This document shows, one piece after another, positions 7,371 to 12,612 of a stretch of 12,612 bases of DNA. The notes under the pieces are model-generated. The model saw nothing but the letters and a program-made list of their open reading frames with translations. It was not told the DNA's origin and ran no database searches. The translations under genes were made by a program, and so were the position numbers. Numbering within the stretch: the stretch's first letter is position 1; every line of letters begins with the position of its first letter. The DNA is from Lachnospiraceae bacterium UBA7160. GTDB lineage: Bacteria > Bacillota > Clostridia > Lachnospirales > Lachnospiraceae. The stretch covers positions 1 through 12,612 of the forward strand of contig DKWE01000051.1 of the NCBI GenBank assembly GCA_002491565.1, given 5' to 3'.

Positions 7371-7519
7371 TAATTTTTAAATCTCCGCACGTCTTCCGAC
7401 ATACAACTAATTTTTCATTCTCCGCACACTCTCTGGCATGCAAATAGTTTTCAAATTCTCCGCACGCCCTCGGACATACGAATAATTTTTCACCCTCTAC
7501 ATACCCTCTGGCGTGCAAC
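7371..7519 (-). repeat. Four tandem degenerate 37-38 bp repeats forming mRNA hairpins between atpB and atpE
   Basis: Units at 7371-7407, 7408-7444, 7445-7482 and 7483-7519 (37, 37, 38, 37 bp). Each has an AT-rich linker, TAATTTTT-like on the plus strand, and a GC-richer core, CTCCGCACG...ACATAC. On the minus-strand RNA the cores fold into stems: unit 1 GUAUGUC/GACGUGC with a GGAA loop (7404-7387); unit 2 GCAUGC/GUGUGC; unit 3 CGUAUGUC/GGCGUGCG with a CGAG loop (7480-7461); unit 4 GCACGCC/GGUAUGU with one C-A mismatch. Many pairs are G-U on this strand and would be A-C mismatches on the other, so the structure belongs to the operon mRNA. Bases vary between units while pairing is mostly kept. 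Confidence 0.85.
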
Positions 7520-7536
7520 TGAGCTTCCAACAGCTC

Positions 7537-8262
7537 TTATGATTCTGCCTCCGGCAGCTTGTCAGACACGTAAACCATCGTCAGCATACAGAATACGTAC
7601 GTCTGGATCGCGCCCGAGAACACATCGAAGTAGATGTGCAGGACTCCCGGCCAGCCATAGGCAAACTTCGCAAGAAGCGTATAGATCAGCGACATCATGA
7701 CAGTGCCGGACAATACGTTTCCGAACAGACGCAGCGACAGTGAAAACGGTACTGCAATTTCACCGATCAGGTTGATCGGGAAAAGAATCGGCAGCGGCTT
7801 GAACAGTCCGGTAAATGCACCAAACTTGTTGTATTTGATATTATTGTACTGAATAATAGCAAATGTAATCAGGCCGAGCGGCAGTGTCACACCGTAATCT
7901 GCTGTGGGCGGCCGCAGTCCGAAAAGTCCCGATATATTGCTGATCAGAATAAAGATAAAGATACTTCCGATGTAATTCCGGAACTTTTTTGCATAGGGCC
8001 CCATGCTGTTCACTACCATCTTGTCGAGCATTTCGACAATCAGCTCTACGACATTCTGAAATCCCTTCGGATACTTCTCGGCATGGCTGATGGTGATGCG
8101 CGCTGCCACTGCAAAAATTAAAATAATCATCATCACAATGACAATCGCCACATGCGTCGTCGTAATCCAGAATGTCTGCCCGAACAGCTCATAGCTGAAC
8201 ACGCCGTGGACGAAAAAATCCACTTCTCTTTCAGAAGATGCCAGCAAATTCGCAGCCTCCAC
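7537..8262 (-). CDS. atpB: ATP synthase a subunit (ion channel stator), GTG start
   Basis: Fo membrane subunit that gives ions access to the c-ring. 241 residues, beginning with GTG at 8260-8262 behind a strong AAAGGAGGAGG ribosome site. Several hydrophobic helices are visible (about 32-55, 97-116, 125-140, 160-190, 193-200 and 207-232). The essential arginine is Arg178 in PFSLSLRLFGNVLSG, which faces the c-subunit carboxylate. The conserved SNISGLFGLRPPTADYG segment (108-124) is present. It follows atpI after a 174 bp spacer with hairpins and precedes atpE by a 197 bp spacer filled with the hairpin repeats, so the Fo genes are more widely spaced than the F1 genes atpH-atpA-atpG. Confidence 0.98.
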   Translation of the reverse strand: MEAANLLASSEREVDFFVHGVFSYELFGQTFWITTTHVAIVIVMMIILIFAVAARITISHAEKYPKGFQNVVELIVEMLDKMVVNSMGPYAKKFRNYIGSIFIFILISNISGLFGLRPPTADYGVTLPLGLITFAIIQYNNIKYNKFGAFTGLFKPLPILFPINLIGEIAVPFSLSLRLFGNVLSGTVMMSLIYTLLAKFAYGWPGVLHIYFDVFSGAIQTYVFCMLTMVYVSDKLPEAES

Positions 8263-8436
8263 GTTTCCTCCTCCTTTCCTTCGTGTGTTGTAATGACTTT
8301 ATGATGAAATCTGACTTACAGATTTTATCGCTATCCTAATGATAAAGCGATCTCCTGACCAGCAGGTATACTGCCCTGTCAGCAAAGACACTGGCTTTCC
8401 ATCAATCTCATTGCCTGCAGCCGCAGGCCTATAAGC
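8263..8436 (-). other. Structured atpI-atpB spacer
   Basis: 174 nt without a gene. On the minus strand it contains three stem-loops in a row: GCCTGC-GGCT-GCAGGC (8428-8413), ATCGCT..ATC with GAT-AGCGAT (about 8353-8328, a 2 nt bulge), and AAATCTG-TAAGT-CAGATTT next to it (about 8325-8307). None has a T-tract, so they are not plain terminators. The spacer ends in the strong atpB ribosome site AAAGGAGGAGG. Confidence 0.55.
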
Positions 8437-9036
8437 TTACCCGACAGGCTTCTCTTCCCTCTCCGCAGCGGATTCTTCCTCATTTCCTGCGGCATCCGTA
8501 CCAGAAGATCCTCTCTTCTTTCCGGAAACAGTTTTCTCTGCAGCCTGCTCCCCGGTATCCGTATCCGAAGTATCTATCCTGCTTTCAGCCGCAGCTTCCT
8601 GCCCGCTGATCTCCTCCGCACTCCCGTCCGCAGCCTCCTGCGGCGCGACAAGTCCGGCTCTGACCAGCAGCCTGTGCGTGAGCGGCTGCAGAAATGCCCC
8701 GAACTTCAGGCACAACACTCCGACAAAGGTAGCCATCACATATCCCAGCCTGAAATAGGTCACGACCCCCGCTACTGCAAGTATCGCCACGGTCCGGATC
8801 ATATATGCTTTCCTCATATATTTTTCTGCGTCCTTCGGATACATATCCAGTGCACGGTCAATCGACCAGTACATGTGCACCGACAGCCCGACTGCCGTCG
8901 CGATCCCGATCCAGAATCCGAGTGCGAACTGCGGTAGAAATCCTGCCACAAGCAGTACGATCAGCTGTACCACCGCACCGGAAAACAGGATCCCGATGAT
9001 CAGTTCCAGGAGTGTCTCATTGATTTTCCTGCTCAT
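8437..9036 (-). CDS. atpI: ATP synthase subunit I-like membrane protein with a long acidic tail
   Basis: Resembles AtpI, a small membrane protein that in several bacteria helps assemble the c-ring; experimental support exists for Na+-type ATP synthases. Residues 1-125 form the family part, with four hydrophobic segments (about 12-34, 38-55, 78-96, 99-118) and the linking WSIDRALDMYPKDAEKYMRKAY loop. Residues 131-199 are a low-complexity tail rich in Ala, Glu, Gly, Ser and Thr (EEISGQEAAAES, EEESAAEREE) with no family counterpart; most AtpI proteins end soon after the fourth helix. The start ATG at 9036 lies inside atpZ (20 bp overlap) behind GAGGG. A 174 bp spacer follows before atpB. Confidence 0.85.
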   Translation of the reverse strand: MSRKINETLLELIIGILFSGAVVQLIVLLVAGFLPQFALGFWIGIATAVGLSVHMYWSIDRALDMYPKDAEKYMRKAYMIRTVAILAVAGVVTYFRLGYVMATFVGVLCLKFGAFLQPLTHRLLVRAGLVAPQEAADGSAEEISGQEAAAESRIDTSDTDTGEQAAEKTVSGKKRGSSGTDAAGNEEESAAEREEKPVG

Positions 9037-9298
9037 CCGGCTTCCCTCTCTTTTTCTGCGGCAGTCCTACCTGCTGCGCCAGTATCCAGGTGTTCCGCGC
9101 ACCCGCCAGGATGCCCAGTACCACCAGCACTGCCGTCGTAGACCAGCCAAAAGTCTCATCCATCCAGATCCCGACGCACACGCACAGCACCAGCGGCGCA
9201 AGCATGCTGATGCCGAGCTGCGTTACCATGGAAAGAGAACGCACGATTTCGTTATTTTTTTTGATAACAAACGCCTCCCTCTGCTCCTGCTGTCTCAC
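9017..9298 (-). CDS. atpZ: AtpZ/AtpI family accessory subunit (ATPase gene 1 type), GTG start
   Basis: First gene of the operon: a 93-residue two-helix membrane protein of the AtpZ (F0F1-ATPase gene 1) family, usually placed before atpI or atpB. Function is not settled; in an alkaliphilic Bacillus, AtpZ and AtpI support each other in ion uptake and ATP synthase stability. A charged N-terminus (1-22) is followed by helix 1 (about 24-44, SMVTQLGISMLAPLVLCVCV), the conserved GIWMDETFGW turn (43-52), helix 2 (about 54-75) and a basic/acidic tail. The start is GTG at 9296-9298; GGAGG at 9307-9311 is 8 nt upstream. It overlaps atpI by 20 bp. Confidence 0.88.
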   Translation of the reverse strand: MRQQEQREAFVIKKNNEIVRSLSMVTQLGISMLAPLVLCVCVGIWMDETFGWSTTAVLVVLGILAGARNTWILAQQVGLPQKKRGKPDEQENQ

Positions 9299-9306
9299 TC
9301 AGCAAT

Positions 9307-9353
9307 CCTCCAGAGTGCACGATCCGCCGAGCGACCTCTGGAAGCCTCTGGAA
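9307..9353 (-). promoter_or_regulatory. atpZ leader with repeats able to pair with its ribosome site
   Basis: In the 5' leader, TTCCAGAGG occurs twice in tandem (9353-9345 and 9343-9335). The 7-mer TCCAGAG in each copy is exactly complementary to CTCTGGA at 9315-9309, whose last three bases are the first three of the GGAGG ribosome site (9311-9307). Two alternative 7 bp hairpins could therefore mask the start of the whole operon. Whether they form is inference. Confidence 0.4.
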
Positions 9354-9374
9354 ATGGTTCAGGTACACTTTTCC

Positions 9375-9403
9375 ATTTTAATGTGTTTTGGGCATTCTGT
9401 CCA
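9375..9403 (-). promoter_or_regulatory. Promoter of the ATP synthase operon
   Basis: Read on the minus strand: -35 TGGACA (9403-9398), 17 bp spacer, -10 TAAAAT (9380-9375). Each hexamer matches 5 of 6 consensus positions and the spacing is ideal. Transcription would start near 9368, about 70 nt before the atpZ GTG. Confidence 0.7.
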
Positions 9404-9442
9404 GTGTTATTTCCTTAACAAAAGCATCTCTTTGTCAGCTGC

Positions 9443-9471
9443 CAATTACAATTGTGATCCCCTGGTAATTG
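9443..9471. repeat. 7 bp inverted repeat upstream of the atp promoter
   Basis: CAATTAC (9443-9449) and GTAATTG (9465-9471) flank 15 bp. It lies 40-68 bp upstream of the -35 box, where an activator or repressor could bind; no known operator consensus fits it. The remaining DNA up to the stop codon at 9558 shows only a weak AAACTG/CAGTTT hairpin (9529-9544) with no T-tract. Confidence 0.35.
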
Positions 9472-9555
9472 CTTGCGAAACTGCGCTTCCGGATCGTTAC
9501 GGCATACTTTTCCAGGCAGTGACTGGCTAAACTGTATCCAGTTTTCTACTGCAGG

Positions 9556-10596
9556 TCAGTCCCCGCGGTCCTCCTCCGGCCGCATCTCACGCAGTACCTC
9601 CATGATCAACAGCAGCGAAACCGGCCCAAGCAGGACTCCCGCAGGCCCGTACAGGTACAGTCCCACGTACACAACCACAATCATTGCAAACGGATAGATC
9701 CCCAGTTTTGCCCCGATCAGCCTCGGCTCAAGAAATTCCCTTGTTACATACGTTGCAAGAAACAAAACCACATGACCCGCCGCCAGCCCGTAGCTGCCGC
9801 GAAAGATCAGATAGACCGCCATCGGGATCAGTAAGGTCCCGGTCCCGATGAACGGCAGTGCATCTGTCAGTCCAATGATAATGCCCAGAAGCAGAAAATA
9901 TTGGTTTCCAAGCAGCCATAGCCCTGCCGTACACATCGCAGTCACAACAAGAATAATCAGTCCCTGTGCCTTCAGGTACATTCCGCCCTGCTTCCACATC
10001 CGCTGTGTGATATGCTGAAAATGCTGGTACAGGCTGTACTTCTGCAGCTTCTCTCTCATCTCATCGTAATCCTTCATCAACAGAATAACCGCCACGAACA
10101 GCATCAGCAAGAACAGTCCTACGTCCATGAGCTTCTTCAGATATTTGACAGAATAATTCACGACCCCCGGCACGATGTAGACGCGAATCTGGTCTGTCGC
10201 ATGGCTGATACTCGAATAGACAAAATCCCGCACCGCGTCGACCCGGATGCCAAAGCTCTGCTCCGCAAACCGACAGCACCCGTCGATGATACTGCAGCAG
10301 CAGTCATAGTAATAGTCAAAATTCAACGCAATCCTGCGGATCTGCCCCATGAGCAGGCAGTACAGATAATAAAATAGCAGCGTGCACAGCGCCAGCAGAG
10401 CCACGAGCAGCACTGATACAATGATCTCCTTCTTCCACGGCAGCTTTTTCCGGATCGCCTCCGTGACCGGATTCAGAAGATGCACCAGCACGTATGCAAG
10501 CAAAAAGGGAATCACATACGGCAGCAGATACTTCATCACAAAATATACTGCCAGCGTGACTCCCACCACTTTCAAAATCTGTTTTCCTTCCTCCAT
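9556..10596 (-). CDS. AI-2E transporter family membrane protein (YtvI-like)
   Basis: A 346-residue multi-pass membrane protein of the AI-2E / UPF0118 permease family. Hydrophobic segments come in the usual pattern: a helical pair at about 8-42, one at 54-83, a soluble stretch (84-155), one at about 158-180, and a C-terminal cluster (212-335) that carries GLTDALPFIGTGTLLIPMA, the LEPRLIGAKLGIYPFA block and GPAGVLLGPVSLL. That C-terminal set is close to sporulation protein YtvI, but I cannot separate this subfamily from other AI-2E members by eye. The start at 10596 is preferred over the ATG at 10626 because AGAGGGG (10604-10610) lies 7 nt upstream. A cysteine-rich patch, YYDCCCSIIDGCC, occurs near 97-108. 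Substrate is unknown. Confidence 0.85.
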   Translation of the reverse strand: MEEGKQILKVVGVTLAVYFVMKYLLPYVIPFLLAYVLVHLLNPVTEAIRKKLPWKKEIIVSVLLVALLALCTLLFYYLYCLLMGQIRRIALNFDYYYDCCCSIIDGCCRFAEQSFGIRVDAVRDFVYSSISHATDQIRVYIVPGVVNYSVKYLKKLMDVGLFLLMLFVAVILLMKDYDEMREKLQKYSLYQHFQHITQRMWKQGGMYLKAQGLIILVVTAMCTAGLWLLGNQYFLLLGIIIGLTDALPFIGTGTLLIPMAVYLIFRGSYGLAAGHVVLFLATYVTREFLEPRLIGAKLGIYPFAMIVVVYVGLYLYGPAGVLLGPVSLLLIMEVLREMRPEEDRGD

Positions 10597-10764
10597 ACGC
10601 ACACCCCTCTTTCCCGGCCCGCCCATCGGCTTTGTGGCTGTAACACTTTCTGGGCGTAGTATGCGTTTCTATCTTAAATCTTATTCCTGCGCTGAGCAGT
10701 TCCTCCCCGTTACCCACACACCTGAAAAGGTTAAACGATACTAATTTTCCGTTTCATTCGCAAA
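10597..10764 (-). other. Spacer between the pseudouridine synthase and AI-2E genes
   Basis: 168 bp. A weak promoter-like pair, TTGCGA then 17 bp then TATCGT (about 10758-10730 read on the minus strand, 4 of 6 matches each), might serve the AI-2E gene. No terminator is visible. Confidence 0.3.
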
Positions 10765-12174
10765 TCATGGCTGCGGCGCAACTATTGCAAATATTTTCTT
10801 CTGTGGTTTCACCTCAAAATGCAGTTTCCTGCCCGTGACCGGATGGGCAAAATCAAGCGACACCGCGCAAAGTGCCAGTTCTTCCCGATGCGCCTGCATA
10901 TTCCGGCGGAAGTCCTGTCCGAATGTCCGCATACCCCGGTAAGAATCCTGGCCGGATGTCTGCGTATTCCGGTAAGCATCCTGACCGGATGTCTGCGTAT
11001 TCCGGTAGAAATCCTGCCCGGGTATCTGCGTATTCCGGTAAAAATCCTGCCCGAACGTCTTCACGTCCCCGGTCAAAGCCTGCCTCTCTAAAACTGCAGA
11101 GGATTGCCAGAGCTGCTCACACTCCGCAGCATACTTTCCATCGCCCCAGAGCGGCAGTCCTGCGTGTGCCATCTGCACACGGATCTGGTGATGCCTGCCG
11201 GTATCCAAATGCACCTCCACCAGCAAAAGCCGCATGAGCGGTTCCATCGCAATACCGCCAGACTTTTCTGATACATCACTGGTGATTCGCTTCGGCACTG
11301 CCCGCACCTCTTGCCCTGTTCCATCAGCCGCTGCACGCTCATACGCAGCTCTATTGGCCTGCCCTGAAACAGCCTCTGCCTCTGTTTTCAGCATAGTCTG
11401 CTCCGATACAGTTCCATCCGTCTTTTTCGATACAGTATCTGCAGCCCGCTCATACATAGTTCCAGTCGTCTTCATCCGGCACGTTTCAGCATCTGTCATC
11501 AGATCCTGGCCCAGCCTGCATCCTGTCAGTTCTTCCCTGACTTTCTCTAGTTCCTTCCAGCCCAGTATCCGGTATCTCAGCCGTGCCTCCTTCGCTCCGC
11601 TCTCTCCCCTGCACACAACTCTTGAGGTATTCGTCCGCCCGTCCTTTACCAGATAATCCGTCAGTTTATGGCTTTCCTTATCTTCCACAAATCCGTGCCT
11701 TTTTGCGCAGCACACTGCATGGTACACCTTCTGCACACTGCCCTCAGCGATCTGCCGCGTAAGTCCCGCTGCCGCTCGCTTCGTCTTCGCAAAGACCATC
11801 ACGCCCTCCACCGGCTGATCCAACCGATGCACGACATACACACTGCTTCCTTTTTGCCCTTGCTCCGCCAGATAATTATTCAGAACGCTGACCATATCCC
11901 GCTGCGATATCTTCGCACTCTGCACCGGAAGCCCTTCCGGCTTGTAGCAGACCAGAAGCTCTTTGTCTTCATACAGGATCCTGATCCCGTACAGTGCCCG
12001 CTCTTTGCCCAGTTCCCTGCTCCCACATTTCACCTTTTCTTCGTTCCGATTTCTGCTCTTCTGGCGCACCTTTTCCTTGCTCAGGCTCCTGCTCTCAGGC
12101 CGCATCTTTTCTTCGCTCAGTTTCCGGTTCCCGCACGACCCGCAATTCCCCTTACGTTCTCCCACGCCTTTCAC
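10765..12174 (-). CDS. RluA-family RNA pseudouridine synthase with three repeat/low-complexity expansions
   Basis: Converts selected uridines in rRNA or tRNA to pseudouridine; the target cannot be read from sequence. Core motifs are all present: GIRILYEDKELLVCYKPEGLPVQ (63-85), catalytic Asp119 in VHRLDQPVEGVMVFAKT, YHAV (151-154), and TGRHHQIRVQMAHAGLPLWGDGKY (325-348), closing with FAHPVTGRKLHFEV. There is no S4 domain. Typical members of this HRLDxPVxG subgroup are roughly 220-260 residues; this one has 469 because of extra sequence at 13-60 (4 x 12-residue repeats), about 211-313 (low complexity) and 370-430 (5 x 11-residue repeats). The start is GTG at 12172-12174 with a weak AGGG site; an internal start cannot be excluded. 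It lies 43 bp after the DarA-like gene. Confidence 0.88.
   Translation of the reverse strand: MKGVGERKGNCGSCGNRKLSEEKMRPESRSLSKEKVRQKSRNRNEEKVKCGSRELGKERALYGIRILYEDKELLVCYKPEGLPVQSAKISQRDMVSVLNNYLAEQGQKGSSVYVVHRLDQPVEGVMVFAKTKRAAAGLTRQIAEGSVQKVYHAVCCAKRHGFVEDKESHKLTDYLVKDGRTNTSRVVCRGESGAKEARLRYRILGWKELEKVREELTGCRLGQDLMTDAETCRMKTTGTMYERAADTVSKKTDGTVSEQTMLKTEAEAVSGQANRAAYERAAADGTGQEVRAVPKRITSDVSEKSGGIAMEPLMRLLLVEVHLDTGRHHQIRVQMAHAGLPLWGDGKYAAECEQLWQSSAVLERQALTGDVKTFGQDFYRNTQIPGQDFYRNTQTSGQDAYRNTQTSGQDSYRGMRTFGQDFRRNMQAHREELALCAVSLDFAHPVTGRKLHFEVKPQKKIFAIVAPQP
10888..11052 (-). repeat. Five tandem 33 bp in-frame repeats (GQDFYRNTQxx)
   Basis: Residues 375-429 of the pseudouridine synthase are five 11-residue units: GQDFYRNTQIP, GQDFYRNTQTS, GQDAYRNTQTS, GQDSYRGMRTF, GQDFRRNMQAH. 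The first three are nearly identical in DNA, pointing to recent expansion; the outer ones are more worn. They lie in the loop between the GDGKY strand and the last beta strands of the catalytic domain. Confidence 0.95.
11236..11544 (-). repeat. Central low-complexity insert in the pseudouridine synthase
   Basis: About 100 residues (211-313) between the strand RLRYRILGW and the strand MRLLLVEVHLDTG, which are nearly adjacent in ordinary family members. It is rich in Thr, Ala, Glu, Lys and Ser, with worn repeats such as TMYERAADTVS / AAYERAAADGTG and TVSKKTDG / TVSEQTML. Likely disordered. Confidence 0.65.
11995..12138 (-). repeat. Four tandem 36 bp in-frame repeats at the N-terminus (SRxLSxEKV)
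   Basis: Residues 13-60 of the pseudouridine synthase divide into four 12-residue units: SCGNRKLSEEKM, RPESRSLSKEKV, RQKSRNRNEEKV, KCGSRELGKERA. Strongly basic/acidic and probably helical or disordered. Conserved RluA sequence begins directly after, near residue 61. Confidence 0.8.
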
Positions 12175-12217
12175 ACTCTCTGCCCTGATTCTGCTTCACT
12201 GCCTGTACCCCTGTGAC

Positions 12218-12568
12218 TCAGTACTTCTCGCTCCGCTCCACATCCAGCACAAACAGCACCACGCCGCCGCTGCGTACAGATACCGGGATCGACGCCCCTG
12301 CCATCGGCGTTGCGCTGCCGACCATCGTCGCGGGCTGGTAGTGCGTCTCCATCCGCTCCCCATACTGTTCAAGAATCTTCAGCGCCTGATCCAGATGCGC
12401 GTGATTCAGTCCAATCATCAGCGTCACACTGCGCTTCTTCAGGAAACCGCCGTTTGAATTCAGCACCGTCGCATAGAATCCATGCTCATTCAGATTCGCA
12501 ATCGCCTCATAATAATCGTCTCCCTGAAGCACCGCAATAATCATCTTGTCACAATCCAGCTTTTTCAT
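12218..12568 (-). CDS. darA: Cyclic-di-AMP receptor of the DarA/PstA (PII-like) family
   Basis: Small trimeric PII-like protein that binds the second messenger c-di-AMP; in Firmicutes its downstream partner is poorly known. 116 residues, the normal size. Family marks: the opening strand MIIAVLQGDD (9-18), NLNEHGFYATVLNSNGGFLKKRSVTLMIGL (25-54, with the GGFL turn and the nucleotide-contacting region), a helix HAHLDQALKILEQYG, and the closing strand GGVVLFVLDVERSEKY (101-116). The start at 12568 is supported by AAGGAG 8 nt upstream. The symbol is by family resemblance to Bacillus DarA (also PstA/YaaQ). It is followed after 43 bp by the pseudouridine synthase. The promoter lies outside the window. 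Confidence 0.88.
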   Translation of the reverse strand: MKKLDCDKMIIAVLQGDDYYEAIANLNEHGFYATVLNSNGGFLKKRSVTLMIGLNHAHLDQALKILEQYGERMETHYQPATMVGSATPMAGASIPVSVRSGGVVLFVLDVERSEKY

Positions 12569-12612
12569 ATCCAGCTCTCCTTTTCTTTTAAAACTAACAT
12601 GCCTGCTTCGCA

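Noticed and set aside
7340..7402. Upstream extension of atpE from the start at 7402
   Set aside because: It reads through repeat DNA; the ATG at 7339 has AGGAGG at ideal distance and matches the family N-terminus.
7371..7519. CRISPR-like array
   Set aside because: Units are directly abutting, degenerate and without unique spacers; no cas genes are nearby.
9529..9544. AAACTG-TATC-CAGTTT hairpin after the AI-2E gene as a terminator
   Set aside because: The stem is only 6 bp and not GC-rich, and no T run follows on the minus strand.
10819..11237. Plus-strand repetitive proline-rich frames opposite the pseudouridine synthase
   Set aside because: They are shadows of the in-frame 33 bp repeats on the coding strand.

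Overview
The window is almost entirely the F1Fo ATP synthase locus of a Gram-positive anaerobe, with every gene on the minus strand, so it reads from right to left. Protein flavour (RluA subfamily with an HRLDQPVEG motif, an Rpn-type PD-(D/E)XK gene, strong AGGAGG ribosome sites, DarA/PstA-type c-di-AMP protein, both AtpZ and AtpI) suggests a member of Clostridia, probably Lachnospiraceae. That placement is inference from protein resemblance, not from a marker gene.

Right part (12612 to 9556): a DarA/PstA-like cyclic-di-AMP receptor, then an RluA-family pseudouridine synthase swollen by three repeat-rich or low-complexity expansions, then an AI-2E/YtvI-family membrane protein. Middle (9555 to 1320): a good promoter at 9375-9403 opens the ATP synthase operon atpZ-atpI-atpB-atpE-atpF-atpH-atpA-atpG-atpD-atpC. 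The first two genes are assembly/accessory membrane proteins, B/E/F make the Fo motor and stalk, and H/A/G/D/C make F1 and its connectors. The c subunit carries the residue set known from sodium-binding rotor rings, so this enzyme may couple to Na+ rather than H+. The operon ends at a strong intrinsic terminator at 1049-1090. Left part (1048 to 1): an AT-rich intergenic region with two dyads, then an independently promoted Rpn/PD-(D/E)XK nuclease-like gene that looks cut short at its C-terminus, right at the window edge.

The most unusual material lies between and inside these housekeeping genes. Four degenerate 37-38 bp repeats fill the atpB-atpE gap. Each folds, on the mRNA strand only, into a small hairpin kept by G-U pairs and compensating changes. 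The pseudouridine synthase carries an N-terminal 4 x 36 bp repeat, a central low-complexity insert and a C-terminal 5 x 33 bp repeat. AtpI has a long acidic low-complexity tail. The atpG-atpD gap is 275 bp, and the atpI-atpB gap of 174 bp contains three potential stem-loops. No CRISPR array, tRNA, rRNA or complete insertion sequence is visible.
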